Assembly (NCBI GenBank): GCA_016178705.1
Contig: JACOST010000030.1
Span: 62,001 to 126,000, forward strand
Direction: 5' to 3'
Source of the DNA: Deltaproteobacteria bacterium
Lineage (GTDB): Bacteria > Desulfobacterota > Binatia > HRBIN30 > JACQVA1
Length of the DNA: 64,000 bases
Shown here: positions 17,911-26,923 of the stretch, in pieces
Layout: each line of letters starts with the position of its first letter
Numbering within the stretch: the first letter of the stretch is position 1
The notes under the pieces: generated by a model
Database searches by the model: none
What the model saw: the letters and a program-made list of their open reading frames with translations, nothing else
What the model was told of the DNA's origin: nothing
Program-made: the position numbers and the translations under genes

Positions 17911-18001
17911 TTCCTCCCTTTGGAAAAGGGAGGTCAGGAGGGATTTGCCGAAGAGTCGATCAAGGAAATCCCCCTCGATCCCCCTTTTTCAAAGGGGGAA
18001 G
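17911..18001. repeat. Two-hairpin intergenic repeat (CCCCCTTTTTCAAAGGGGG type)
   Basis: The left half contains CTCCCTTTGGAAAAGGGAG and the right half CCCCCTTTTTCAAAGGGGG, each a hairpin. The segments between them are also roughly complementary (GGAGGGATTT against AAATCCCCCT). The whole can fold as one imperfect palindrome of about 90 bp. It looks like a dispersed non-coding repeat. No gene was seen between 17709 and 18098. Confidence 0.55.
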
Positions 18002-18098
18002 CTTCCACCGATCATCTTCAATCAATTCATCGGCACATCGCCCGCCGCGCGTGCGGATCGCTTTTGCAGCAACGCGCTGCGTTTAGTACACACCCAAC

Positions 18099-19292
18099 AT
18101 GTCGTCGTTGCCGCTCGAAGGTTTGCGGATTCTCGCGTTCACGCAATTGGGGTCGGGGCCGTTTGCGATGACGGTGCTGGCGGATCTTGGTGCGGAGATC
18201 ATCAAGGTCGAAGACCCCACGCTCGGCGGGGATGAAGCCCGCAACGTGCCGCCTGGCGCGCGCGACGGCGACTCGGTCTATTTCCAGTCGCTGAATCGCA
18301 ACGCCAAGTCGCTCACGCTCAATTTGCGCACAGCCGAAGGTCGCGCGCTGCTCCATCGACTCGTCCGCGTGTGCGACGCCGTGTACTCGAATCCCCGCGG
18401 CGATCTGCCGGCGAAGCTCGGACTGGATTACGCCAGCCTCAAGCACATCAATCCGAAGATCGTCTGCTGCGCCCTCTCGGGTTTCGGAAAGACCGGGCCG
18501 ATGCGCGCCGATCCCGGTTACGATTTTCTGTTGCAGGCGATGGCCGGATTCATGGACTTGACCGGCGACCCCGACGGACCGCCGACGCGCTCGGGGATTT
18601 CGATCGTCGACTTCGCCGGCGGCTTGATGTCGGCGGTCGGACTGCTCGTGACCCTCTTGCGTGCCCGCACCACCGGCCGCGGCGGCGACGTCGACGTCAG
18701 CTTGCTCGACACCGCCGTGTCGATGCTCAACTACCTCGCGGTGTGGGTGCTGAATACCAATCTGAAGGTCGAGCGCCTCCCCGACAACGCGCACCAGACA
18801 CTCGTGCCGTCGCAGCGCTTCGCGACCAAGGACGGCTACCTGGTCATTATGTGCATGAAGGAGAAATTTTGGACGCGTCTCGCGGAGCGGATGGATCTCG
18901 CGCATCTGCTCGACGATCCGCGGTTCCGTACGTTCGCCGACCGCTTTGCGCATCGCAACGAATTGATTCCGATTCTCAGCGACGTGATGCGCACGAAGAC
19001 CAACGAGCAATGGGTCACCCTGCTACGCGGCCACGTGCCATGTGCGGCGGTCGCGACGATCGAAGAAGCATTGCGCAACGAACAGGTGCTGGCGCGTGAA
19101 ATGGTGATCGACTACGAGCATCCGCTCTTCGGCACCGTGCGCCAGGTCGGCTGCCCGATCAAGATCGACGACCTCCCCCCGCGCTACGGCCCGGCGTCCG
19201 CCCTGGGCGCGGATACCAACGAACTCCTGAGTACACTCCTCGGCCTGGCGAGTGACGAGATCAGCACGCTACGCGCAGCCGGAGCGATCTGA
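18099..19292 (+). CDS. CaiB/BaiF family (class III) CoA-transferase
   Basis: A 397-residue cytosolic enzyme that moves CoA between carboxylic acids. Family marks are the N-terminal LEGLRILAFTQLGSGPFAMTVLADLG, the segment LGLDY followed by NPKIV and SGFGKTGP, and the catalytic Asp in ISIVDFAGG near residue 170. The C-terminal part has the usual ALGADTNELL ending. The donor and acceptor cannot be told from sequence. An acyl-CoA dehydrogenase follows on the same strand after a 275-bp repeat-filled gap, suggesting activation and then oxidation of an unusual acid. No Shine-Dalgarno is obvious; TACACA lies 6 nt before the ATG. Confidence 0.9.
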   Translation: MSSLPLEGLRILAFTQLGSGPFAMTVLADLGAEIIKVEDPTLGGDEARNVPPGARDGDSVYFQSLNRNAKSLTLNLRTAEGRALLHRLVRVCDAVYSNPRGDLPAKLGLDYASLKHINPKIVCCALSGFGKTGPMRADPGYDFLLQAMAGFMDLTGDPDGPPTRSGISIVDFAGGLMSAVGLLVTLLRARTTGRGGDVDVSLLDTAVSMLNYLAVWVLNTNLKVERLPDNAHQTLVPSQRFATKDGYLVIMCMKEKFWTRLAERMDLAHLLDDPRFRTFADRFAHRNELIPILSDVMRTKTNEQWVTLLRGHVPCAAVATIEEALRNEQVLAREMVIDYEHPLFGTVRQVGCPIKIDDLPPRYGPASALGADTNELLSTLLGLASDEISTLRAAGAI

Positions 19293-19304
19293 TGAAGAAG
19301 GATG

Positions 19305-19548
19305 TTCACCACAGAGGCGCAGAGGCGCAGAGAGCTTTGCAAAATGGCGGAGCTATCTTCCCAATCGTCATTCCGGCGAAGGCCGGAATCCAGGATCGAG
19401 GCGCACGACCCCGCCTGGATACCGGCTTTCGCCGGTATGACGGACCCACTGCCGGGATTTCTTGCGCAAAGGTCGCGCGGAGAAGCGGAGACCTCATTCA
19501 ATCTTGTCCGCTCAGGCTCTGCGTCTCTGCGCCTCTGCGTCTCTGCGT
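19305..19548. repeat. Nested inverted repeats between CoA-transferase and acyl-CoA dehydrogenase
   Basis: The outer arms are runs of CGCAGAGG units (19305-19334) and their complement CCTCTGCG/TCTCTGCG (19517-19548). Between them, 19366-19445 is a separate element made of two hairpins, TTCCGGCGAAGGCCGGAA and TACCGGCTTTCGCCGGTA, arranged as an inverted pair. A second copy of the inner element lies at 20870-20948. These look like non-autonomous dispersed repeats. Confidence 0.65.
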
Positions 19549-19567
19549 TTAATTCCGGTTCTCCTTC

Positions 19568-20746
19568 ATGGATCTGTCATTCTCATCCGCCGAAGAAGCC
19601 TTCCGCGTGGAGCTGCGCACCTGGCTCGCCGCCAACAAACCGCGTGACGAAATCGAGCCCGCATCACTCGCCGAGGAGGTGGCGTATCTGGTGGACTGGC
19701 AACGCCGGTTGCACAGTGACGGTTGGGTCGGCGTCCATTGGCCGAAGGCGTATGGCGGCCGCGGCGCGAGCGTCGTCGAGAACTATCTCTTCCAAGCCGA
19801 GATGGCGCACGCCAAGGCGCCGGAGATCATCAACCGCATTGGCGTCAATCTCGTCGGGCCGACGTTGATCGCGCACGGCACCGACGCGCAGAAGCAGCGC
19901 TACCTGGCGAAGATTCTCGGTGCCGACGAGATCTGGTGCCAACTATTTTCCGAGCCCAACGCGGGCTCCGACCTCACTGCGTTACGATGCAAAGCGGAAC
20001 GCGACGGCGATCACTTCGTCGTCAACGGCCAGAAGGTGTGGACCAGCTACGCGCAATTCGCGCAGTGGGGCATTCTGCTCACGCGCACGGACCCAACCGC
20101 ACCAAAGGCGAAGGGCATCAGTTTCTTGATCGTCGACATGCGGAGCCCCGGCGTGACCATCCGGCCGCTGAGACAGATGACCGGCAGCGACGAGTTCAAC
20201 GAAGTCTTTCTGGAGAACGTGCGCATCCCGGCCGACAACCTCGTCGGTGAGTTGAATCGCGGGTGGGAAATCGCGCAGACCACGTTGAGCCACGAACGCG
20301 GCACCTCGGCGCGTCAGCTCGTGGTGCATCGCATGCTGCTCGATGAGCTGCTCGCGTTGGCGCGAAAGCGTGCGGTCAACGGCGGGCGCGCGTCGGCCGA
20401 CCTCAATCTCCGCCAACGCTTGGCGCAGGCGGTGATCGAAGTCGAGTTGGTGAAGCTGCACAACTGGCGCACGCTGACCAATCTGCTGCGCCACGGCAAA
20501 CCCGGCCCGGAAAGTTCGCTGGTGAAATTGTTTTGGAGCGAGATGAGTCAGCGCCTGCACGACACCGCGATGGATCTCCTCGGCGTCGACGCGCAACTCG
20601 TCGCCGGCGATCCGCGGGCGATCGCCCACGGCCGCTGGCCGCGCTCGTATCTCTACTACCGCTCCGGCACCATCTTCGCCGGCACGTCGGAGATCCAGCG
20701 CAACATCATCGCCGAGCGCGTACTGGGGCTGCCGCGCGCGAAGTAG
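19568..20746 (+). CDS. Acyl-CoA dehydrogenase
   Basis: A 392-residue FAD enzyme that introduces the alpha-beta double bond into an acyl-CoA and passes electrons to ETF. Recognised parts are the N-terminal helical domain, FSEPNAGSDLTAL with the FAD-contacting strand domain (VNGQKVWTSYA), and the C-terminal TIFAGTSEIQRNIIAERVLG. The general-base Glu is not firmly placed, so the substrate class (short, branched or steroid side chain) is unknown. It is about 45-50 percent alike by eye to the gene at 53831-54976. No Shine-Dalgarno is visible before the ATG. Confidence 0.93.
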   Translation: MDLSFSSAEEAFRVELRTWLAANKPRDEIEPASLAEEVAYLVDWQRRLHSDGWVGVHWPKAYGGRGASVVENYLFQAEMAHAKAPEIINRIGVNLVGPTLIAHGTDAQKQRYLAKILGADEIWCQLFSEPNAGSDLTALRCKAERDGDHFVVNGQKVWTSYAQFAQWGILLTRTDPTAPKAKGISFLIVDMRSPGVTIRPLRQMTGSDEFNEVFLENVRIPADNLVGELNRGWEIAQTTLSHERGTSARQLVVHRMLLDELLALARKRAVNGGRASADLNLRQRLAQAVIEVELVKLHNWRTLTNLLRHGKPGPESSLVKLFWSEMSQRLHDTAMDLLGVDAQLVAGDPRAIAHGRWPRSYLYYRSGTIFAGTSEIQRNIIAERVLGLPRAK

Positions 20747-20869
20747 CGGGCGAAGAAGAATTTGCAACCGCCGATGGACGCCGATGTTCGCCGGTGGGAG
20801 ATTTCTGCACGCAGGGGACTTCACAAACCTCATGGATCTGGGCTTTCCAGAAGAACTCCCCGCAACGGG

Positions 20870-20948
20870 TCCGTCATACCGGCGAAAGCCGGTATCTAGG
20901 CGGGGATGCGAGCTTGAGCCTGGATTCCGGCTTTCGCCGGAATGACGA
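20870..20948. repeat. Dispersed two-hairpin element (second copy of the 19366-19445 family)
   Basis: GTCATACCGGCGAAAGCCGG begins the left half and the right half ends with CCGGCTTTCGCCGGAATGAC, which is its near inverse. The 79-bp layout and end sequence match the element at 19366-19445. It lies between the acyl-CoA dehydrogenase and amidohydrolase stop codons. Confidence 0.7.
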
Positions 20949-21001
20949 GAGGGACGTTATTGTGTCGAATTCCTCATCGGCGTTCATCGGCGGTTTCGTT
21001 C

Positions 21002-22702
21002 CTACGCACCGCCACGAAGGAGTCGACCGCCGCGCGCGTCGGTCTGTTTGCCGGCATCGATCAATACTTCGCCATTGACGATCACGTGCTCGACGCCGGT
21101 TGCGCGTTGGATCAACCGCGCGGCGCCGCTGGGGAGATCGTGTACGAGTTCGGTGCGCTCCAATCCGATGCGAGTCGGATCGAAGAGGACCACGTCCGCA
21201 GCCCATCCGGCGCGTAACTCGCCGCGTTCGCGGATGCCGTAGATGCGGGCCGGGACGCTGGTGATCAAGCGCACAGCATCCTCGATCTTCAGCGCACCGA
21301 GTTCGCGCACCCAATGGGCAAGCAGCGTACTTGTAAAACCCTGATCGGCGAGCGTGTCGACATGCGCGCCGGCGTCGGAGAGCGCGAGGATGCCGGCGGG
21401 ATGACGGATGAGTTTGCCGACGATCGTTTCGTCGACGTTCATCAGCGGAATACCGAACTGACACCCCAGATCGCTTTCGAGCGACAAGTCCAAGAGCGTG
21501 TCGATCGGATCGGCGCCGCGTTGGGCGCTGATCGCGGCGACCGAGCAATCGGTGTACGGCTGATGCGCGGCAGCCGGCGAGTAGCGGACGAACATCTGGT
21601 CCCAACTCGGCGCCAGCGCGGCGACGTACGAACCCTGCGGCGACATCAGGCGTAGCTCGTCGCGAAACGCTCGGCTGGCGAAGAGCCTCTTACGCTCGCT
21701 TACAGGCTTCTCGATGATCGGGCGCCAGATGGGATTGTTCATCACGGCGATGCCGGCGGTGTCGAAGCTGATGCGCACTTCGAGCGGTCGGCAGCCGACC
21801 TGCGGGTACACCGGCACGCCATCGCGTTGTGCGGTCGCCGCTTCCTCGATCAGTTCGAGACAGCCTTCGGGATCGAACGGGCTGTGCAACAGCGGCGCCC
21901 AGGTCACCGGCCGGCCGCTGGCCCGTGCCAGCTCGCCGTAGAACGCTTGGTCTTCGCGCTTGCTCTCGGTCGAACCGATCAAGTGCAGCGGCGCAACTTC
22001 GATGAGGCCACGGCCGAACTCACGCAACACGCTCGCGAGTGCGCGGATCTCGTCGCGCGGCGCGACTCGGCTCGGTACCGGCGTGCCATCGCCAAAGAAG
22101 TGCGTCGGTGACTCCGATGTGGCGAAGCCGCAGGCGCCGGCCCGCATGGCTTCGCGCAGCACGTCGCGCATACGCTCCATCTCGCCAGCCGTCGCGGCTC
22201 GCTCCGAGGCGGCCGCGCCCATCACCCAATAGCGAATCGCGCTGTGACCGATCAGCGCCGCGACGTTGATTCCAGGACGCAGGCGCTCGACCGCATCGAG
22301 ATACTCGGGAAACGTCTCCCACTCCCAGCGAATGCCCGCGCGCAACGCCTCAGTCGGCATGCCTTCGACGAACAGCAGCATGCGCATCAGCAACTCGCGA
22401 TCGCTGGGGCGACAGGGCGCGATGCTGAAGCCGCAATTGCCGACCACCACGGTGGTGACGCCGTGCCAACACGACGGCGTCAACGCCGGGTCCCACGACA
22501 GTTGGCAATCGTAGTGCGTGTGCACGTCAATGAAGCCCGGCGCTGCGACTAGCCCGTCCGCCATGATGGTCCGGCGCGTGGCACCACCGAGAGATGAACC
22601 GATCTCCGCGATGCGCCCGTCGCTGATGGCGACATCGCCGTGAAACGGCGGGGCACCGGTTCCATCACAAATCTGCGCGCCGCGGATCAGCAAGTCGTAC
22701 AT
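21002..22702 (-). CDS. Amidohydrolase, N-acyl-D-amino-acid deacylase-like
   Basis: A 566-residue metal-dependent hydrolase of the amidohydrolase superfamily. It has the N-terminal beta-sandwich strand YDLLIRGAQICDGTG, the metal site GFIDVHTHYDCQLSWDP, the family segment VVVGNCGFSIAPC, a His near LHLIGS, and the late Asp in LSDAGAHVDT. This resembles D-aminoacylases, which remove acyl groups from D-amino acids, but related dihydropyrimidinase-like enzymes look alike. AAGGAG lies before the ATG. It follows a GT9 gene on the same strand with a 129-bp gap, so an operon is uncertain. Confidence 0.82.
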   Translation of the reverse strand: MYDLLIRGAQICDGTGAPPFHGDVAISDGRIAEIGSSLGGATRRTIMADGLVAAPGFIDVHTHYDCQLSWDPALTPSCWHGVTTVVVGNCGFSIAPCRPSDRELLMRMLLFVEGMPTEALRAGIRWEWETFPEYLDAVERLRPGINVAALIGHSAIRYWVMGAAASERAATAGEMERMRDVLREAMRAGACGFATSESPTHFFGDGTPVPSRVAPRDEIRALASVLREFGRGLIEVAPLHLIGSTESKREDQAFYGELARASGRPVTWAPLLHSPFDPEGCLELIEEAATAQRDGVPVYPQVGCRPLEVRISFDTAGIAVMNNPIWRPIIEKPVSERKRLFASRAFRDELRLMSPQGSYVAALAPSWDQMFVRYSPAAAHQPYTDCSVAAISAQRGADPIDTLLDLSLESDLGCQFGIPLMNVDETIVGKLIRHPAGILALSDAGAHVDTLADQGFTSTLLAHWVRELGALKIEDAVRLITSVPARIYGIRERGELRAGWAADVVLFDPTRIGLERTELVHDLPSGAARLIQRATGVEHVIVNGEVLIDAGKQTDARGGRLLRGGA

Positions 22703-22831
22703 GTCGGCTCCTTCGTCGCGACTGGTGTCGCGCTAGATGCGTAGCGTTGTCAACCACTGGGAGAGGTCATCGACATGGAACGCCCAGCGCGCCCCTCGAT
22801 ATGCAGCGCCTCGATACGAAGCCTGCGGCTT

Positions 22832-23815
22832 CTACTCGGTGCCGCTACTCGGGGAAGCGGAGGTTTTCTTCACCGTTTCCCCAGAATACGTCCTTCCAAG
22901 CCCGGTTGCGATCGCGCGCGCGACTTGCTCGGTGGCGAGCGCATGCATGCAGAAGCGGTCGGGGCCGCAGCGCTCGCATGGCGCGGGCGCTGTGATCACT
23001 TCGACGCGCAGTCCCCGCGGCGCCCACGTTGCCGCATCGCTGGCCGGACCGAAGAGCACCAGCGACGGCGCGCCCACCGTCGCCGCGAGGTGGCTGATGC
23101 CGGAGTCGTTGCCGACATACAGTGAGGCGCGCTGCAGCAACGCACCGACTTTGCGAAGACTCGCATTGCGGACTAACGACACGTCGCTCCACAGATTGAC
23201 GGGGTGCTCGGTTTCCGCGGGACCGAGCATCACGATCACGTCCGTTCCCCGCGAGCGCAGTTGCCGCGCCAGGTCGGGGAAGCCTTCCCAGTTCTTGCGC
23301 GGCGCGCCGCTTCCGGGGTGGATCATCACAAACCGCCTCGGCGCGTTCTGCCGGCACCATTCGGCAGCCCAGGCTTCGTCGTCAGCGGTGATCCAAACAC
23401 GAGTCGGGGTCGGGGTCCGACCGACACAGCGCGCGTAGTAGTCGCTCGCATGCTCACCCGGTTGCATGCCGCGGAAACGATGGATGTGCACCTCGCCGCC
23501 GGAAGCCGCAGCAAGCCGTTCGGCGAAACGCGGATCGCCGTAGCCGCTCCACGAGTGGGCGATCGAGTGACCACCGAACAGCTTGCGCGTGTCGTCGCGC
23601 AGCGGTTCTGCCGCAAACAGATCGGCGACCTCGCGGCGGTGGATCGATGCGGTGCGAAACGGCCCCGGCTCGATTAATTCGAGCGCGCTGGGGTTTGCGA
23701 CCAACAACACCTCGCCGTCCTCGCACAACGCGAGAATGCTCGGCAACGCGCACAGGAAATCGCCGAGCGCGCCCGGGAACAGCACCAACAGACGCTGCGT
23801 ATGGTTTCGATGCAT
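22832..23815 (-). CDS. Glycosyltransferase family 9 (heptosyltransferase-like)
   Basis: A 327-residue two-domain GT-B enzyme. The N-terminus RLLVLFPGALGDFLCALP is the usual acceptor-domain start of GT9. The C-terminal domain has the donor-site motifs FVMIHPGSGAPRKNWE and LYVGNDSGISHLAATVGAPSLVLFGP. Such enzymes add heptose or another sugar to lipopolysaccharide core at the cytoplasmic face of the inner membrane, so the gene supports an outer-membrane organism. The C-terminal 15 residues are Ser/Lys-rich. It diverges from cysK with 61 bp between the starts. Confidence 0.88.
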   Translation of the reverse strand: MHRNHTQRLLVLFPGALGDFLCALPSILALCEDGEVLLVANPSALELIEPGPFRTASIHRREVADLFAAEPLRDDTRKLFGGHSIAHSWSGYGDPRFAERLAAASGGEVHIHRFRGMQPGEHASDYYARCVGRTPTPTRVWITADDEAWAAEWCRQNAPRRFVMIHPGSGAPRKNWEGFPDLARQLRSRGTDVIVMLGPAETEHPVNLWSDVSLVRNASLRKVGALLQRASLYVGNDSGISHLAATVGAPSLVLFGPASDAATWAPRGLRVEVITAPAPCERCGPDRFCMHALATEQVARAIATGLGRTYSGETVKKTSASPSSGTE

Positions 23816-23876
23816 GATTGAATTGACTTGAAAATCCGCTGCCGATATCTTTGCCGGGCTTCACCTACGGCGCAAG

Positions 23877-24809
23877 ATGGGAAAAATGGTAGCGAAGACT
23901 CCGATCGATTTGATCGGTGGCACCCCGGTGGTGCGGCTGAATCGACTCGCCGGCCCGCGCGATGCCGAGGTGTGGGGCAAGCTCGAATCGGCGAATCCCG
24001 GTGGCAGCGTCAAGGATCGCATCTGTCTCAGCATGATCGAGGATGCCGAACGCGAGGGCAGGCTCAAGCCGGGCGCGACGATCATCGAGCCGACGAGTGG
24101 CAACACCGGGATCGGGTTGGCCCTGGTGGCTGCGGTGAAGGGCTACAAGCTGATCCTGACGATGCCCGATACGATGAGCGAGGAGCGGCGCAGCTTGCTG
24201 ATCGCGTATGGGGCTGAGCTGATCCTCACGCCCGACAGCAAAGGCATGCACGCGGCGGTGCGCAAGGCGGAGGAACTGTTGCACGAGCACCCGGAGTATT
24301 TCATGCCGCAGCAGTTCAGCAACCCGGCGAACCCCGAAGCCCACCGGCGCACGACGGCGCAGGAGTTGTTGCAGCAATTCGAGCGCATCGATGCGTTCGT
24401 CGCTGGCGTCGGTACCGGTGGGACGATCACCGGCGTCGGCGAAGTGCTGCGCGAGCGGATGCCGGGCGTAAAAGTGTATGCGGTAGAGCCGGCGGCGTCA
24501 CCGGTGTTGTCCGGCGGCGAGCCGGGATTTCACAAGATCCAGGGCATCGGTGCGGGCTTCATTCCGGAGAACCTCAACCCGACCGTGTACGATGAGGTGA
24601 TCACCGTGAGCGACGAGGAGGCAGCGCGCTACACGCGCCGGCTCGCGCGCGAGGAGGGTTTGCTGCTGGGGATCTCGTCGGGGGCCAATTGCTGCGCGGC
24701 ATTGCGCGTGGCGCGGGATCTCGGCCCGGGCAAAACGGTGGTCACGATTTTCTGCGACACCGGCGAACGCTATCTGACCACCGACATCTACCAGGCCGAA
24801 GGCATCTGA
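23877..24809 (+). CDS. cysK: Cysteine synthase A (O-acetylserine sulfhydrylase)
   Basis: This PLP enzyme makes cysteine from O-acetylserine and sulfide. The 310-residue protein has the PLP Lys in [12 protein letters not shown], the substrate loop [12 protein letters not shown], the phosphate-binding [15 protein letters not shown], and the conserved [11 protein letters not shown]-like stretch (written [13 protein letters not shown]). The start may be the ATG at 23886. The stop overlaps the larE start codon by one base (TGATG), so the two genes are translationally coupled. That suggests cysteine made here may feed LarE sulfur transfer. Confidence 0.96.
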   Translation: MGKMVAKTPIDLIGGTPVVRLNRLAGPRDAEVWGKLESANPGGSVKDRICLSMIEDAEREGRLKPGATIIEPTSGNTGIGLALVAAVKGYKLILTMPDTMSEERRSLLIAYGAELILTPDSKGMHAAVRKAEELLHEHPEYFMPQQFSNPANPEAHRRTTAQELLQQFERIDAFVAGVGTGGTITGVGEVLRERMPGVKVYAVEPAASPVLSGGEPGFHKIQGIGAGFIPENLNPTVYDEVITVSDEEAARYTRRLAREEGLLLGISSGANCCAALRVARDLGPGKTVVTIFCDTGERYLTTDIYQAEGI

Positions 24810-25678
24810 TGGCGGCGACCACAGCGACCTCGCTCGAGGCCAAGCTCGATCACCTGCGCGACACCCTACGCGTGATGGTTCGCGTGCTGGTCGCCTACTC
24901 GGGCGGAGTCGATTCGACCTTCTTGTTGCGCGTGGCTGCAATGGAACTCGGCGCGAATGCTGTGGCCTTGACGACGCGCTCACCGACGGCGGCGGATGAT
25001 GATTTCGATCTGGCCGTCATCCTCGCGCGCGAATTCGACGTGCGCCACATTGTGATCGACGCCAACGAGTTGGAGATTCCAGGCTACGCAGCCAACCCGA
25101 CGAATCGCTGCTATTTCTGCAAGAGTAATCTGTACGAAATTTGCGCCGCCGAAGCGCCGAGGTTGGGGATCGCGCACATCATCGATGGCGCCAACCTTGA
25201 CGACCTCGGCGACTACCGTCCGGGCCTCACGGCCGCGAGCGAGCACGCGATCCGCCATCCCCTGGTCGAAGCGGGATTGACCAAACAGGACATTCGCGAC
25301 CTGAGCCATGCGCTGGGGTTGCCGACCTGGGACAAGCCGTCCAGTCCATGTCTGTCATCGCGCTTTCCGTACGGCACGGTGATCACGATGGAGGCTCTTA
25401 AGCGCGTGGCGGGTGGCGAGCGATTGTTGCAACAACTCGGATTTCGGGAGTGCCGCGTGCGCTACCACGAGACCATCGCGCGCATCGAAGTGCCCGCGGC
25501 CGAGATCGCGCGCTTCGCCGAGATCAGCGTGCGCGACAGCGTCGTGCGCCAGTTCAAGGCGCTCGGGTTTCTCTACGTGACCCTCGATCTGCAGGGATTC
25601 CGCTCCGGCAGCCTCAACGAGGGGCTCCGCGAGTCTGCAGGTACCACTCCGCCCAACGCAGATCATCGGGCGTCGTAA
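24809..25678 (+). CDS. larE: ATP-dependent sacrificial sulfur transferase LarE
   Basis: LarE adenylates a nicotinate-derived cofactor precursor and gives up sulfur to make the nickel-pincer cofactor of lactate racemase. The 289-residue protein has the PP-loop AYSGGVDSTFLL, the pair NRCYFCKSNL, and SSPCLSSRFPYG, whose Cys matches the sacrificial cysteine region. Three cysteines could also fit the Fe-S type of LarE. larB, larC and a racemase are not in the window, so another substrate is possible. The last 16 residues lie beyond the usual end and overlap the 3' end of ispD on the other strand by 65 bp. Confidence 0.9.
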   Translation: MAATTATSLEAKLDHLRDTLRVMVRVLVAYSGGVDSTFLLRVAAMELGANAVALTTRSPTAADDDFDLAVILAREFDVRHIVIDANELEIPGYAANPTNRCYFCKSNLYEICAAEAPRLGIAHIIDGANLDDLGDYRPGLTAASEHAIRHPLVEAGLTKQDIRDLSHALGLPTWDKPSSPCLSSRFPYGTVITMEALKRVAGGERLLQQLGFRECRVRYHETIARIEVPAAEIARFAEISVRDSVVRQFKALGFLYVTLDLQGFRSGSLNEGLRESAGTTPPNADHRAS

Positions 25679-26312
25679 TCTTCAGGTTCGCCGCGTCACT
25701 CATCACGACTTGCACCGGCAGACCGAGGCGCTCGACCAGTGCGGCGTCGTCGGTTGCGATCACGCCGTCGCGACGAGCACGCGCGTGAGCGTCGCGCAGC
25801 AGAGCTGTGCGGAAAACTTGTGGCGTCTGCGCCAACCACACCGTCGAGCGCGGTGGGGTTACATGCACCAGGCGCTCGCCGTGGAGCAACTTCACCGTAT
25901 CGCGACTTGGTATCGCCAACAGAGCGGCTCCAATCTCAGCCGCAGCCTCTATTGCTGCTGCGAAGGCGGTCGGGGACACGAACGGGCGAGCGCCATCGTG
26001 GATTGCAACCAGCTCCGCGTCGGCTGAGACGGCGGCTAAACCCGCCGCCACCGAGTCCTGCCGCTCGGCACCGCCGGTGGCGTGCTGGATCGCGACGCGC
26101 CATGGCCCCGTTTCATCGAGTAGTGTGCGGAACCGATCGACGGCTCCTTCGGCGACGACGACAACGATCTGATTGATCTGCGTTACCTGCGAAACGGCTC
26201 GCAACGTGTGAGCGAGGATCGGGCTTCCGGCGAGCGGCAGAAAGACCTTGGGAAGCCCGGAGCCCATTCGGACTCCCTGTCCGGCAGCGACGATGATCGC
26301 AGTGACCTTCAT
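25614..26312 (-). CDS. ispD: 2-C-methyl-D-erythritol 4-phosphate cytidylyltransferase
   Basis: The third enzyme of the MEP isoprenoid pathway, joining CTP and methylerythritol phosphate. The 232-residue protein has the nucleotide-binding IIVAAGQGVRMGSGLPKVFLPL, VAIHDGARPFVS near residue 105, and the C-terminal NLKITTPDDLRWAE. The ATG at 26312 is chosen because the family begins there; an 18-codon upstream extension would run across a terminator hairpin. There is no Shine-Dalgarno, and the T tract of the carD terminator ends only 9 nt before the ATG. IspF is not adjacent. Confidence 0.94.
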   Translation of the reverse strand: MKVTAIIVAAGQGVRMGSGLPKVFLPLAGSPILAHTLRAVSQVTQINQIVVVVAEGAVDRFRTLLDETGPWRVAIQHATGGAERQDSVAAGLAAVSADAELVAIHDGARPFVSPTAFAAAIEAAAEIGAALLAIPSRDTVKLLHGERLVHVTPPRSTVWLAQTPQVFRTALLRDAHARARRDGVIATDDAALVERLGLPVQVVMSDAANLKITTPDDLRWAEWYLQTRGAPR

Positions 26313-26321
26313 GATCGATAC

Positions 26322-26355
26322 AAAAAAGAAGGGCCGGGGTTTTGCCCGGCCCTTC
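26322..26355 (-). terminator. Intrinsic terminator of carD
   Basis: On the minus strand an 11-bp perfect stem (GAAGGGCCGGG with CCCGGCCCTTC) and a 6-nt loop are followed directly by six T residues (26327-26322). This is the clearest Rho-independent terminator in the window. It lies 24 nt after the carD stop and 9 nt before the ispD start. Confidence 0.9.
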
Positions 26356-26378
26356 TCGAACTTCAATGCGCGCCCCGG

Positions 26379-26861
26379 TCAGTGCGCGAAGATATCCCGC
26401 AGTTCTTCCATGATCTTCTCTTCCGGGTGAGCGCGGGCAATCGACAGCTCCTTCACCAGCAAATTTCGCGCAGTGTCGAGCATCTTGCGTTCGCCGAACG
26501 ATAGCTCCTTGTCACCCTTCAGGACGAACAGATCACGGAGCACCTTGGCAATCTCCAGCACCGACCCGGTCTTGATCTTCTCCGTATACTCACGGTAGCG
26601 ACGGTTCCAGGTCTGCTGATCGATCTCCACGCGCTTTTGGCGCAGGATCTTATAGACCTTGCTCACCATGTCCTTGCCGATAATCCGCCGCAACCCCACC
26701 GATGCCACATTCTCGGTCGGAATCATGATGGTCATTTCGTTATCGAGGATCCGAAGCATGTAAAACGTTTTCTCGGTCCCGGAAATATTACGGGCCTGAA
26801 TGCTCTGGATCACGCCAACCCCGTGAGCCGGGTAGACGACCTTCTCTCCGACCTTGAACAT
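26379..26861 (-). CDS. carD: CarD family transcription regulator
   Basis: A 160-residue protein that binds the RNA polymerase beta subunit and stabilises open promoter complexes, best known from mycobacteria and myxobacteria. The N-terminal RNAP-interaction domain starts MFKVGEKVVYPAHGVGVIQSI; the C-terminal helical DNA-binding part includes WNRRYREYTEKIKTGS and ELSFGERKMLDTARNLLVKEL. The ATG at 26861 follows GGGAGG; an upstream start would add 17 unrelated residues. It has its own strong promoter and terminator, so it is a single-gene unit. Confidence 0.95.
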   Translation of the reverse strand: MFKVGEKVVYPAHGVGVIQSIQARNISGTEKTFYMLRILDNEMTIMIPTENVASVGLRRIIGKDMVSKVYKILRQKRVEIDQQTWNRRYREYTEKIKTGSVLEIAKVLRDLFVLKGDKELSFGERKMLDTARNLLVKELSIARAHPEEKIMEELRDIFAH

Positions 26862-26894
26862 CGTCTGGACCTCCCTGGCTCTGAAAAGTGCGTG

Positions 26895-26923
26895 ATTATC
26901 GCATTTAGACACTCTTGGGTCAA
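26895..26923 (-). promoter_or_regulatory. Promoter of carD
   Basis: On the minus strand, TTGACC (26923-26918) and GATAAT (26900-26895) are separated by 17 bp. Each box matches the sigma-70 consensus at five of six positions. The expected leader is about 25-27 nt and contains the GGGAGG ribosome-binding site. Confidence 0.65.

Noticed and set aside
21002-22702. N-acyl-D-amino-acid deacylase as degrader of the putative acyl signal
   Set aside because: It lies about 10 kb from the synthase with unrelated genes between; family specificity is too broad to support the link.
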